A stretch of DNA of 64,000 bases from Serendipita indica DSM 11827 (lineage: Eukaryota; Basidiomycota; Agaricomycetes; Sebacinales; Serendipitaceae). The DNA lies in NCBI GenBank assembly GCA_910890315.1, contig CAJVGD010000042.1, positions 1,116,001 through 1,180,000 on the forward strand, written 5' to 3'. This document shows positions 11,851 through 23,153 of this stretch, in pieces. The notes below the pieces were generated by a model, which was not told the DNA's origin, ran no database searches, and saw only the letters and a list, made by a program, of their open reading frames with translations. The translations under genes and the position numbers were made by a program. Every line of letters begins with the position of its first letter. Positions within the stretch are counted from its first letter, which is position 1.

Positions 11851-13283
11851 TTAAAAATCAGCAAATTGCTCAGCATAGGGATCGTGCGAGTATAGTGGGA
11901 CTGGATCTCCAGCAAGTCCAGGGATATCGCTAGCTTTGACCATTGGGAGCCGCGAGAAGTTGCGCGTATCACCCGAAGAGGTGACCTGAGGAAGAATAGG
12001 GGCCTAGAACCCTGTCAACTGGTGCTGAATAGAAGAACCGAGAATACTCACGCGAATCTCGCAACGCTCGAGGGCAGCCCAATCGACGCCGCGGAACCAG
12101 GGATGCAAGAGGACATCGTCCGAGCCCCCGATGAGGTTTCCTAGACGCTTGGTACGGTCGGGATGCAGGAAGGCGCGAATGAGATCTCGCGACAACGGGT
12201 CGACATGCTGTGGCCAGTGAATGTTGCCTTGGAGAATCTTTTCATAAATTCCAAATGCATTGTCGTCGTAGAATGGCTTGAAAGAGATGAGTAAATGGAA
12301 GATGCGGGTTTCGATGACACGTACTGGATAACCAACAAGCATCTCGTAGCACAAGATGCCGCAAGCCCACCAATCGACCGCTTTTCCGTGACCATCTGAC
12401 TGGATGATCTCCGGAGCGAGATACTCTGGGGTCCCACAGAGTGTCCACGTACGGTCGTCGACGACTTTTGCAAATCCAAAGTCGGTGATGCGTAGATATC
12501 CTCGGTGGTCGAGAAGGAGATTCTCGGGTTTGAGGTCACGATAGACGATATTATACGAGTGGAGGTATCGTAGAGCGAGTACGATTATCGCGAGGTAAAA
12601 CCTTGTCACGTCGGGGCTGAATCGGTGCGCACGTCGGAGATGAGAAAAGAGCTCGCCGCCGGGGACATAGGAGAGCAGCATATAGATGTTGAGGTTATCC
12701 TGGAACGTTGCATACAAGTCGACGATAAAGGGATGTCGAATACGGGCGAGAATGTAGCGTTCGGCGTTGACATGTTCGACCTGACGAAGGCGCACGACGT
12801 CCGTCTTCTTCAAGACCTTCATTGCGAAATGCTGCATGATTCCCGAGTGATTCGTGGGCGGTCGCAACCGTACCAGAAGGACGCGTCCAAACGTTCCCGT
12901 ACCTAATGGGCCCGACAAAGGAGGATGAGCACCCTCAAAAGTAAAATCAGCCAAAAATATGGAAACGCACCAAGAGTGTCTACAACTTGGAAATCGGACA
13001 ACCTGAGCTCCGTAGGCTGCTCTTCGGTGGCCTGACTCGGCTGAGCATGGTGCGCATCCTGGACATGGCCTGGCGTCTGGGCCGCAGAGGCGTCGGGTTT
13101 GGCGACAGGAGTCTGGATATCGTTATTCTCCTCATCAATGTCGTCATATTGCTCAGTCTCAGTCTCCATGCTCTCCGTCGTTGGCGAATGAGGAGGTGTC
13201 CAGAGTTGCGATTTGGCCGAACGCACAGACGAATAGGAGCCACGGTGCTCAGCAGCCGCAGCAGGTCGAAGTTGGTAATCCAT
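11851..13283 (-). CDS. cAMP-dependent protein kinase catalytic subunit (AGC kinase)
   Basis: Ser/Thr kinase of the AGC group, expected to act downstream of cAMP in growth and morphogenesis. Exon 1 (12971-13283) encodes a low-complexity N-terminal extension of about 100 residues ending in LSDFQVVDTLG; a 68-nt intron then leads to the Gly-rich loop (GTGTFGRV). Following motifs: catalytic Lys in FAMKVLKK, HVNAERYIL, catalytic loop YRDLKPENLL, DFG in ITDFGFAK, activation segment TWTLCGTPEYLAPE, and VDWWACGILCYEML. An intron of 48 nt splits VGYP from PFYDDN. The last exon gives the C-terminal tail ending in QFADF, where typical PKA ends in FxxF. PKA is the best match; another AGC member is less likely given LCGTPEYLAPE and the short tail. 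Confidence 0.92.
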
Positions 13284-13606
13284 CGAGAGCACAAGCCAGA
13301 GAAAGCGGGGCAGGGAGAAAGACCAGGGAAGAGGAGAAAGCTAAGGTTGTTGGAAACTGAATTTCACTCGAATTACCGGCGATCAGCCGCCATGGGAGCG
13401 CCGTTTATATACAGCTCGGGATGGTTGCTAGACACGCGAGAATATACAGAACTCGGACGTACAGGAGAGCTGTCCCCGTCGCTGGGGACGAGCGTCGCAA
13501 TGCAAATTGGGTGGGATCAACGTCAACGACCGACAGCGGCCTACGGCGCGAGCACATGGCAATGCATAGACGTATGTGGACATGAGAAATGTCGTGCGGC
13601 CATGAA
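13284..13606. promoter_or_regulatory. PKA upstream region
   Basis: 323 bp between the membrane-protein stop and the PKA start. An open frame on the plus strand crosses it but has no family resemblance and runs antisense into PKA exon 1, so I read the interval as the PKA promoter and 5' leader plus the 3' end of the upstream gene. Confidence 0.5.
13404..13411 (-). promoter_or_regulatory. TATA-like box upstream of the PKA gene
   Basis: TATATAAA on the minus strand about 120 bp upstream of the PKA start codon, in a GC-rich setting where it stands out. The placement fits a TATA box with a leader of roughly 90 nt. It is a motif match only. Confidence 0.4.
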
Positions 13607-15285
13607 CTAGCGGCGTAAGAGCAGCAATCGCAGCCAGTGCGTCAACCTGAAGAGGACCCGTCGAAACCATGCAAACGGAAGGAAAAGAATTGCAAACACA
13701 CCCTCTACGATGCTCGAGACTGCACGCCTCTTGCTTCCATCGCGTTTGGTACCATTGTCGACCGGGATACGAACAAATGTGCCAGCGCCGTTACTAGAAG
13801 CCATAGTTTGGGGTCAAATGACCCTGGAAGGTGGCTCCTTTTCCGAATGCCGCGCGGAGCAACGGTCACCCCGGGGCTGCTGTCGTTGCCCACTCCAGCG
13901 TCACGATCGGGGGCCGGGTCGACCTCGAGTTCTTCTTCCATAACAGTATCGAGATTGGGACCTGGCGCATCGTATGATCTTCGTCGCTGCGAAGAACCAA
14001 GGTTTGAGTTCGAAGATCGCGCGACGCCGAAGCCTATACCCCTCCTCACATCCGTCCGCGACCCGTTTGGGGATATCGGGCCCGAAGAAAATCGCCGCGG
14101 TTTCAAGGCATTCCAGAGATCCTCAATCCAGTCGAGCCATCGTAGCAAGAGCGCCCGAAGGATCGATTCCCCACCATGCTTATGGTGGCCGTTCGTCGAG
14201 ATACGCTCTTTAGTGGCTGTGAGTATCGCATCATACTGCCTCTCCAGCCCATCGATGCGTCGATCAAGTAGCTCCATCGCCATGTCTGCCTTCTTCTCTC
14301 GTCGTCGCGCTCCACTCTCTAGTCTGGCTGCTGTCTTTTCAAAGCTGTCTTGAACTTCTAGCATACCCTGCTGTTTTTTGGTAGTGTCTTCGAGCTTTGC
14401 CAACTCAGTCTCCTTGAATTTCTCGGTGAGCATGGCCACTAGCATCTCGAGCCGCTCCACTTTCATCTCGAGTTCTTCTGATTCAGAGTTTTTGGGTGGG
14501 TGATGAACCCTGCCTTGTAGTTCGCGGGTTCCACCGGCGAGTAAAGAAGCGCTATTCAGAAGATCAGATTTGCGGGGGTGAGCGCAGAGTAGGGACCTAC
14601 GCGTGGTTGATTGGCCGGACGCCGCCAAACAAGACGAACAGAGTCCCATGAAAGTACGTAATATACGGGCCTTCGTTGGTGGCCCCTACGGATTCGAGAA
14701 TCTTTCGTATCAAGAAGAAGCCAGCAAAAGGTGCGACGATTGCAATGGTGAGGTAGGTGAACGACCGCCATTTAAGAGCCTCTTGTGCTGCGATTTGTGC
14801 GGGTGTCATATTATCTCGTGCCTGCTTGGTCAAGGGGCGTGGGCGAGAGAGCTCGTAGAGCTGCCATGGCACTGTAGGGTGTTCGAGTTAGGTTCTGAGA
14901 GCGTTCCATAGCGTCACGTACGCCGAATGCATGTGTGAAGATACCAGCACACGCAGAGAAACAAGATGATATCCTGAATGTATTCTGTCCCGAAGATGAA
15001 GGCTCCAAGAGAAGGTAAAATGGCGACAAAGAGAGGTGCATCGTGCCAGAGAGACGTTTCTGGCATGTCTAGACCACCATTTTCATCCTCAAACGAGATA
15101 TCAAACGAGCCTCGCCGAACAGGCGGTCTTGTGCGTGTCTTGGATAGAGGGTCCGAGCCTCCAGACGAGTTACCGCCACTGAGACGATGAGATGCTCGTC
15201 TACGTGTTTTACGTTCTACAGGCTCCATAAGCAATCCACGCCGTAGGTGGGCCGTCGACGGGCGGTCCAAGTTTATGTTTGGCAT
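13607..15285 (-). CDS. Unknown multi-pass membrane protein with coiled coil
   Basis: I do not recognise the family. Joined exons start at MPNINLDRPS (15285) with a basic, Ser-rich soluble part (RKTRRRASHRLSGG), then a hydrophobic stretch about 14945-15040 (FVAILPSLGAFIFG, then ILFLCVCWYL), another about 14690-14760 (FTYLTIAIVAPFAGFFLI), and a third about 14620-14650 (FHGTLFVLFGGV). A long charged coiled coil follows (about 14240-14480; ELEMKVERLEMLVAMLTEKF), then a linker and a C-terminal amphipathic or membrane segment reached through a likely 41-nt intron (FAILFLPFAWFRRVLF), ending in LLLLRR. An ER or Golgi membrane location is inference only. It lies 323 bp upstream of the PKA gene on the same strand. 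Confidence 0.6.
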
Positions 15286-15461
15286 GGTGGCGAGTGGAAC
15301 TTGCAATTGTCATCCCGACCCTCTGGTCTGCGATTTCTTTCTTCACTATTTATCAACAAGAAACCCCCTATTTACTCACAGCTCGATATATTGTGCACGT
15401 CGTGCTCGAGTAACCGGCGTTCAGCGTCATTCAACGGCCTCACGAGTGAAAGAACGCCGAA

Positions 15462-17012
15462 AATGGAGACTGAAGCACTCGAAGGCGAATCGTATGCAAC
15501 TTCAGGAACATCCCGAATCACCTTCTGACAGGTTTCTTTTAGGGAGCCCCTGAATTGCGCGATATGTGACGTTGCTCTGGATAACATGTCACCTAGTCTG
15601 CGTCAAGAGCACTACGAACTGCACTTCCAAGATGCAGAATCACATCAAGAAGCAGTACCCTCTAGCCCGAATACGACCCCATCCGATGCTCCAAGCAAAG
15701 AACAGTTTTGGACCATCTCTTTGGCACCCCAGAGAAAGCCACCCTCAAATGTCACACCAGGCCTCATTCCTATCTTGAGACAAGCTCTCCTCAGGTCCCA
15801 TGCAAATGGCAAGACTCAACGAGCGGCTCTCTGCAAGGATAGTATTTGCCATATAGCATCAGAGTTTCTTGACACAACATACGGCTGCGGGTATGTGATA
15901 AAGTACCCTGACGATTCATGGTCATAACTTGCATAACCGTACAGCTATCGAAATTATATGATGGCCTGCTCTCTACTTTACGAGCAGGATATAATACCTC
16001 AATACAGACATAACCTAGATCAAGACGGTGGACCAAGCATACGACAGCTACAAAGGCTCATCGAAATGGCTTGGTCAGATGGTGAGAGGTTAAGCCGCTA
16101 GCTACCCATACTCAACCGCGTAGGATACGATCTCGTCGGAGCGACGCAGCTAAAGAACAGACTCGTAAACACGAAGAAATGGATAGGTACAGCAGATCTC
16201 TATACGGCATTTACATATCGGGGCATTCCGTAACCTTATCACCTTTCAATCTGTCGGGCCACTCACGTTTCTAGGTCTCGACTTGTAGATTTCCCTCAGT
16301 CGGGGGCTGACCCAGAAGTCCTTCCTCGTTGGGTGGCAAACTACTTTTTCCCGCCAAAGTCTACTGGTAATATACAGTCTGCACTCTCTGGAGCATCGCC
16401 AGTTGTACAAACCGAGAAAGCGCCCCTGATTCTTCAAGCAAGTATCTCTGTACCAATGGAACGATGCTAACTTGCGCAGCATCAAGGGCACTCGAGGACA
16501 GTCGTCGGCATAGAGACCAACAAGGCTGGAATACTCAATCTGCTCGTGTTCGACCCTGCAAAGTATGGATGACAATATTCATTGGGACAATGCCTCATAC
16601 TCTTTAGGAAGATCCCATCAAACCTACGTAAACAAGCTCTGTCAGCATTCCCAAGTCCACAGAGCCCATCACATTCACACTTGCGATCCATTGCGTCTAC
16701 ACTCAAGGGTAGCGGAAAGCGACCCCGTGAAGAGGACGAGGAAGATGATCGCCATAATAAGAAAGGTCGACCAAGTTTCGTTCACATTCACGACAACCAG
16801 AGCAAAGAAGAGATCGATTATATTGCCGTATTGAAGCTGTTTCGTGTCCCGCTCAGTAACTTGAAGTGGGTCACCAGTGTTAGATTTTCTGCAACTAACG
16901 GACGAGTAGGAAGCGAGACAAGTACCAGATACTTACTTTCCCTCTCGAGCCGATCCTCACCCAGGACGAGCGTGAGAGCAGAAAGGTTGTAACCAGTGAG
17001 AAAGTGTTTTGA
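15462..17012 (+). CDS. ZUP1/UfSP-like peptidase (family C78) with zinc finger
   Basis: Cysteine peptidase of the C78 family, which includes ZUP1 (cuts K63-linked ubiquitin chains) and UFM1 proteases. The first exon (METEALEGES) joins by a 51-nt intron to a Cys2His2 finger (LNCAICDVAL, then QEHYELHF). The catalytic Cys is in TTYGCGYRNYMM, split by an intron. DLYTAFTYRGIP follows, then the catalytic His in HQGHSRTVVGIE and Asp in LLVFDP. The tail has an acidic-basic linker (KRPREEDEEDD) and ends with RKVVTSEKVF. A finger plus the HQGH motif favours ZUP1 over UfSP. One intron (16438-16479) begins with GCAAGT, a GC-AG intron. It is head to head with the membrane-protein gene, 176 bp apart. Confidence 0.85.
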
Positions 17013-17147
17013 GCACGGCTGGAGGAGTTGTTGATTTTTTGGACGCTGTCCTCGCCTGTCGCTTCTGTTTGTCAGACGGCCTCTTTGTATCCTACCACGA
17101 CACAATAAAGTCCCTGGTGGGCGCAAGCAAGCGTCGAAACTTGATTC

Positions 17148-18472
17148 ATGTCTCGATATAGTATTCTGAGAAATGCGGCAAACATTCATCGGGCTGGCCT
17201 TCCGTCTAAATCGTCTGTCGCCGTTCCTGCAGCCGGCGGAGGGTTCTACGGAGGTGTTCGAGATCCATCAGGAAAAACTGTAGAGTATTCTGTGCGTAGT
17301 TTAGACCCCATCTTGGCCTCTCCTCGCATTTTGCCACTGCGCCCGACTGACTTATTGCGGTCATTGTGCGCAGGACAAAGACGACAAATGCCCCGTTTGC
17401 CATACCGAACGCTATGACAACAAGAAGATGCGCTTACTCGTCAGTCCTTGCTATCATAAGATGTCCGTACCCGCTCTTTCTCGCGTGCGGTGCTTGCGCC
17501 TCGTGTAGGCTTCCTGACTCTCGGCTCCGCTATCTAGGTGTGAATCATGTATTGAGAGGCGGTTTTCTCAAGGCCCTGCGCCTTGTCCCATGTGCGGGAG
17601 ACAAATACGCAAGAATGCCTTCATGACGCAGACGTTTGAAGACTTGGGCGTCGAGAGGGAGATTGCGATCCGACGGAGAATTGCCAAAGAGTACGTATAG
17701 GCCTTAGATATGACATTATCGTTCTCACAGCGTTTTCCAGGTTTAATAAGCGGCGGGAAAACTTTTCCGATTTGCAGGCATACAATGACTACCTTGAGGA
17801 AGTCGAGACTATCTGTGAGTCTCCGCCTATCCGAAAATACCTTGCATCTCACTGTCACCAGCGTTCAACTTGATTAATAATATCGATGTGGAGGAAACCG
17901 AGAAACGGATCGCAGCTTACCGCGAGGAAAATGCGGCACTGATCGAGCTTAACATTCAACGCGAGGAACGAGAAATGCTCACTGCACAAGAAGAGGAAGA
18001 ACGCGAACGCGAAGAGCGACAACGACGCGCCGAGGAGATTCGACGTGAAGAGGAAAATGAGCGCGCCGAAAGAACAAAAGCGAGCCACAAAATCCTCGAA
18101 GAGTTGGCCAGAGGAAACGCAGACGCACGTAAAGTCGTCGCACAATCGCGTGCAGAGGCGGCCAAACGGGCAGAGCAGCGTGCCGCAGCCGCGAAAGCGG
18201 CAAGCATGGCCACGCTTTCAAATCTCAAGCGAAAGAACGAACTTGCGATCCCGGATCCACCTCACAAACCGCTCATCGACGATTGGTACGCCTATGAGGA
18301 CAAGTACGTTCTCCGGCGCGAGTACCAGGACGGCGTCATGGACCATATTAGTGAAGATGTTCTCCGTCAGATGAGGATTGGCGGATATCGCGTGGAAGAC
18401 GCATGGGATAGAGCAATTCGATATGCAGTTGCCGGCTTGGAGTCTCAACCACTTGTCGGACTACCTTCGTAG
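17148..18472 (+). CDS. tfb3: TFIIH subunit TFB3 / CDK-activating kinase assembly factor MAT1
   Basis: Joins the CDK-activating kinase to core TFIIH and so acts in transcription initiation and nucleotide excision repair. Exons give a short N-terminal leader, then a RING finger: DDKCPVCHTERYDNKK, VSPCYHKM, CESC and GPAPCPMCGR. The RING is split by an intron of about 80 nt. Then comes the conserved MAT1 segment (FEDLGVEREIAIRRRI, FNKRRENFSDLQAYNDYLEE), a long Glu/Arg-rich coiled coil (about 17940-18200) and a conserved C-terminal region (DDWYAYEDKYVLRREYQDG). The Gly-rich leader before the RING (FYGGVRDPSGK) is longer than in yeast. Length and domain order fit a complete protein. Confidence 0.93.
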
Positions 18473-18594
18473 CATCTCATAATCAGAGGGTCTCCTCTTG
18501 TAGTATATCCAAGCTTCTTTATATTGCATTGAGCTACATCTCCTTCGCGAGTGTTCTACAGGAGCAGGCTTTTGCTCGAATCGGTAAGGCGCAC

Positions 18595-20074
18595 TCAGAG
18601 ACGGTCTATACAACAGTTAGCCGCGTGTTAAAAGAGTCTATAACCACTACTTACTGACGTTGCCCAGGTCAGTGCAGGCCTCCTTGACACGTTCGCTGAG
18701 CGTCTTCTCACCCTCACGCACCCAAACGCGAGGATCATAGTACTTTAGACAATCGATGTCAGCTACCATCACCAGGCATCTATGCAACACACTTTCTTGT
18801 TCGGCTTATCCGCTCCCTCAGGATTGCCAACCTGGGACTCGAGGTAGCCAGCCTTCTTCTTGAAGTAGTCCTACAGACCCGTCAGAAAATGGTCATACTA
18901 CTTCTTTGGACATACCCTCATGCCGATCAAGTATGCGAATTGGGTGTCAGTATCGACGTTCATCTTAACAACACCATTCTGGACAGCGGTAGCAATTTCC
19001 TCTTTGGTTGACCCGGAACCACCGTGGAAAACGAGGAACCTAATGAATGTGGTCAACAACTAGAGGTTGCAAATGTCACGAACACATACAATGGCTTCTC
19101 CTTGCCGGTCTTCTGGCCGACATGGGCTTGATGGTTAGCCAAGATTTGGGGTTGAAGCTTGACGTTTCCTGGCTTATAGACACCATGGACGTTACCAAAC
19201 GCCGCTGCAATCGAAAAGTTTGGAGAAATCTTGACGAGCGCATCGTACACCTCGAAGATATCCTCTGGTTGTGTGTACAAGCTTGCATTGTCGACACCGG
19301 TGTTGTCAACGCCATCCTCCTCGCCACCCGTAATGCCAATTTCCATCTCAAGCCAGAGATTAAGCGGAGCCATCTTCTTGAGATACTCGGCACAAATGGC
19401 AATGTTTTCCTCCTTGGGTTCCTCGCTAAGGTCGAGCATGTGGCTACTGAACAACGGCACGCCGTGCTCCTTGAAATGAGCCGTATCCGCCTCGAGCATG
19501 CCGTCGAACCACGGCAGGAGCTTCTTTGCGCAGTGGTCCGAATGCATGACAACTGGGATACCGTAGGATTTTGCGACGGTGTGCACATGCTTTGCCGCGG
19601 CGATGGCGCCTGTAATCGAGGCCTCCTGGTTCCCGTTCGGAAGCCCTTTTCCGGCATAGTAGGCGGACCCGCCCTGAGAGCATTGAATGATGATGGGTGA
19701 CTTGATATCACGGGCAGCCTCTAGAACTGCATTGGCAGTCGACGAGGAGGTGACGTTCTACATAGGTAAGCAAAAGCTATAATTTCGAAACACCCTACTC
19801 ACAACTGCCTGTAAAACGTGGAACGGTCAATGGGAGGATTCGACATGGAGTGTAATCAAACATACCGGAATAGCAAACTACGAGGTGGGGTCATCAGATA
19901 ACCGCATTAATGAAACAAAAGCAATCCATACCTTGTGTTCTCGTGCATATTCGAAGAGCTTCCTGGTCTGATCGCCTGTGAGGACGCCAGCCTAGATACA
20001 AGCAAATCATGATCAGCGAAGGCAGGCCCCAAACGGACCATCCAACATACTGGAACAATGTCGAGAACACCCAT
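18595..20074 (-). CDS. fba1: Fructose-bisphosphate aldolase, class II
   Basis: Zinc-dependent glycolytic enzyme that splits fructose 1,6-bisphosphate into two triose phosphates. Start MGVLDIVPAGVLTGDQ (20072-20074). Visible: the metal-site motif VVMHSDHCAKK, LEMEIGITGGEEDGVDN, AAAFGNVHGVY, FHGGSGSTKEE, and KMNVDTDTQFAY; the end is LGNVNRL (stop 18595-18597) after an intron at the 3' side. The gene is intron-rich. In the N-terminal region two consecutive tiny exons, 12 nt (19866-19877, FAIP) and 6 nt (19803-19808, AV), are needed to give HKFAIPAVNVTSSS. Their flanking sites are good (GTATGT and GTGAGT donors). No residue of the active site is missing. Confidence 0.95.
19803..19877 (-). other. 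Tandem 12-nt and 6-nt microexons of aldolase
   Basis: Exon TTTGCTATTCCG (19866-19877) and exon GCAGTT (19803-19808), each with an AG acceptor before and a GT donor after, separated by a 57-nt intron. Joined, they keep the aldolase frame and supply the conserved Phe-Ala-Ile-Pro-Ala-Val. Confidence 0.8.
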
Positions 20075-20431
20075 GATTGATTAGATGCGAATAGACTGCT
20101 GTAGACGATGTGGGATTGCTGCTTGATGGATGGTCGGGACCAAAACCTCTTACGCCCAGATTACTTGGGGCTATATACCCTCTTCGCTTCCGTTAGACCG
20201 GGCCGCTTAGCTTCCAGATTCGGCCGTGAATTCTTTTCTGATGAATGTCTATCATTTGGCGAGCTGAGCCGCTGCCAGACTCGCCTGGTTGTTCCAGAAC
20301 ACCGTCTCCGTCGAAAGACACTCAGTCGGAAAGCACAATACATCGGCCCGCCGGTCGAATCAAGGGAGGAGCTAACAAGCGGAAGGCCCTGTCCGTAACG
20401 GAATATAGATACTTTGAAACATACATCTCTC
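20075..20431. promoter_or_regulatory. Aldolase upstream region / VPS33 3' end
   Basis: 357 bp between the VPS33 stop and the aldolase start, both genes reading left. ORFs here are unconvincing. It should hold the aldolase promoter; I see no clear TATA box. Confidence 0.45.
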
Positions 20432-23040
20432 CTATGACGCTCCTCCGGCCACCGGGGCCGGCACCTTGACTTTAGGAAGCAGTGAGTCCACGATACTGTT
20501 CCCGCTAATGACTCCAGTCGTCGCAATCACAAAACGTCGCCCTGAATAACGTTCTAGTTTCGCCAAGCCAGACGTGTCAAACTCGCCTTTGATATGCTTT
20601 CCCATCCAGCGAAGAGCGGATATCTCGGTAAACGTACATCCTCCCAAGAAGAAGACAACAGTCGTCGTCGATGTATGCTCATTTCCAAACACTGAAGCCA
20701 AGATGAGTCCTGGTACACCGAAAAGGGCCAATATCTTACTCGTTTGTCCAGGATTTGTGACATTCTCGCCCTGTTGTATATCGACGGTCGGCCCCGGGAT
20801 TGTAGTGATCACTTCTTCAAAGCCTTTCCAGCCCACAATGGGGTGTGCGTTCATTTTGGGCAACTCTGCAGGATCTTTGATGTCTGCTTTGGCCTTTCCT
20901 TTTGCACCCTCCTGTCCACTTCCTAGGCTAGCGAGTACGCCGTTCATTTGTGCCACACACTGAACCAGGCGAACTGACAGGGGAGCATAGCCAGAATAGA
21001 CATACGAGATGTCCGTTGGTGCTGCGTCACTGCCACCTTCTGACTCTGGAATGAGCAATCGAAGCTGTTTGCGTAAGGCGGCGAACGGCAGCCGGAGAGA
21101 CTGAGCATGCGTTTGAGATGGTGGGAGTGGATTTGATTGAAGTAATTGGAGGGTTTCAAGTGCGAGAAGTGCTGGTAGCAACTCGTATCCATACGCCTGA
21201 CGCTCAGTTAGGATCAAAATATAACGATGAGATCTCCCCCAACCTGAAGAAACTCTCGCTTTAGATTCTCTAGTTGCTTCGTCTTTATGCCACCAGAAAT
21301 CAGGCTAGAAAGCACAAGGATGCGTAAAATTCCTCTCTTGTCTGCTCCTTGCGCTATCAGATCCTCGAGGGCAGTAAGCTGCCCAGGGATATCATAAGAC
21401 GCAAGTATATCTATCAGAGATTAGTAGACAACCACGGTTCAGAGACGACGTACTTTGCTGAATTTCAAGGGTTGAATTGAAGATCTGTGTTCTCGTGTAG
21501 GGCATGATCATCTCTGCGAGGTCGGTATCTAACCAAAGCGTCAATTTCAAGTGCATATAGCTCGCGAACGTACGTAGCCGTAATGCTTGTTGTTCAGACT
21601 GCAAAGATCCGAGCTTTCCGACAAATTCTTTGAGCTGTGCTACTGTTTGAGCATTATGTCGACTCTATTCGATGTCAGTCTTCGTCCTGATGATGGCGCG
21701 CTGACATACTTCATAGTCGCTGCTCAGACGCCGGGCGATAGTGCTGAGAGTTGCACCAAGGGCAGCAAAGTTGAGATCTCGCAGCTCTCCAAAGAGTGGA
21801 TCAGATGAACTGGACAGCTGATATTTTTTCTTCTTCTCTGCTTGCACTGGAGTTGTCGCCAAGGCAGGTGCCTGTGTCGTGTTCGCATTGGCAGAGGGTG
21901 GTGAGACAATGTTTGCAGGTAGCTCAACATATGCTGTAGATGCGCATGAGACAATTGATGACGAAGCAGAACTTTCTTACTATTGGATACGCCGATAAAT
22001 TCGTCTATGAGGCCCTCGTATGTCAATTGGGTAAGCATGGGAGTTACCATATCAACTCGTCGCTCAATGATAACGAGTGAATCCAGCTTTTCTGATAGCC
22101 CTTGAAATGTTGGTACCCCTGGCGCAGGTAATTGTTGTGCATTGAGTCTCATCAAAAGCTTAGCAAGCCTCTACGGGATAAATCAGGTACAGAACAGTAT
22201 TAACGCGCCGTAATACCTCTGCATGCTCCCCTTTACCCATGATCCGCGGGAAGAGACCATACAACCGTTGAAGAGTCAACAAAGCCTGGGCAGAGTTGTA
22301 GAGGGAGGTCTCGTCTCCCTCCTGAACCAGCAATTAGAAAGGAAAGCTAATGCCAACTGGAACATTACCAGCCAGATTTCTTTGAATGCTTCTTCATGCT
22401 CGAGAGATAACAGATCTTCCTCCAGTGGTATGAATTGCAGATTAAACGGGAGTATCGAGATCTCTCCGAGTACACCTTCCTCTTCTAATATCTGAGCGAT
22501 GAGCGTCGAGGTGCGTGGCGTCAGAATGAGGCTGTAAATGTGCTTGTCGCCCGCAGTAGTATGCTTCTTGATATGGTCTATATGGTCGCCGAGTGAGACA
22601 TTCGCATAAATTGATAAGGCGGAAAGCTTACCTGCTATGATCTTTGCAAACTTGATCTTCGGTCGGCATAGGTAGACAATATTGGACGTCGCCGCGTTCA
22701 GAGGTCCTGATTCTAGCCAAAACATCTTGTCCAATCCATTTTGCTAAGGGCATAATGAGCAACCACACATCACCTCCACGTACACACACCTTTAAGAACG
22801 AAACCTCTGTGACGAGACCCAAAGGGCCAACCAATGATGGGTCAAGTACGAGAGTCTTTGCACCACTTATCTGAACGAGACTCAATGAGCGCACGGTAGG
22901 TGCAGATGGTACGGAGGAGACGCAACTGAGTTCAAGGCTTCAAGCAGGGACCGCTTTGCAAGCTCTTTGAGAGCGAGAATATCAATTCCAGAGTCATCTG
23001 GCTTGGTTGAGGTTTCTTCTGACGCAACGGAGGCAGGCAT
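20432..23040 (-). CDS. vps33: Vacuolar protein sorting protein VPS33 (Sec1/Munc18 family)
   Basis: SM-family subunit of the CORVET and HOPS tethers, which drive SNARE assembly at endosomes and the vacuole. Start MPASVASEE (23038-23040), then [16 protein letters not shown], a 56-nt intron, and [18 protein letters not shown], the usual VPS33 opening. Later: VVYLCRPKI-like strand ([16 protein letters not shown]), [20 protein letters not shown] (the hallmark SM motif), [11 protein letters not shown], and a C-terminal [18 protein letters not shown], which is typical of Sec1-family ends. The last residues are PVAGGAS. Complete by domain content. It is followed on the same strand by aldolase, with no sign of co-transcription. 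Confidence 0.92.
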
Positions 23041-23153
23041 GAGTGTGGTGGTACGGGTCTAGGGAGTGGTAACGAGGTCAAAGTAATAGTAGCAAGATGT
23101 ATTGAGGAAATGTTACTAGAAGTATATGACAGTCTTCTAGAAGTAGCAATGGC

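Noticed and set aside
12987-13610. 207-residue plus-strand ORF over the PKA first exon and promoter
   Set aside because: Antisense to a coding exon and without recognisable domains; a TATA-like box for PKA lies inside it.
19047-19700. 217-residue plus-strand ORF
   Set aside because: Exactly antisense to the strongly conserved aldolase exons; it is a codon-bias shadow with no family resemblance.
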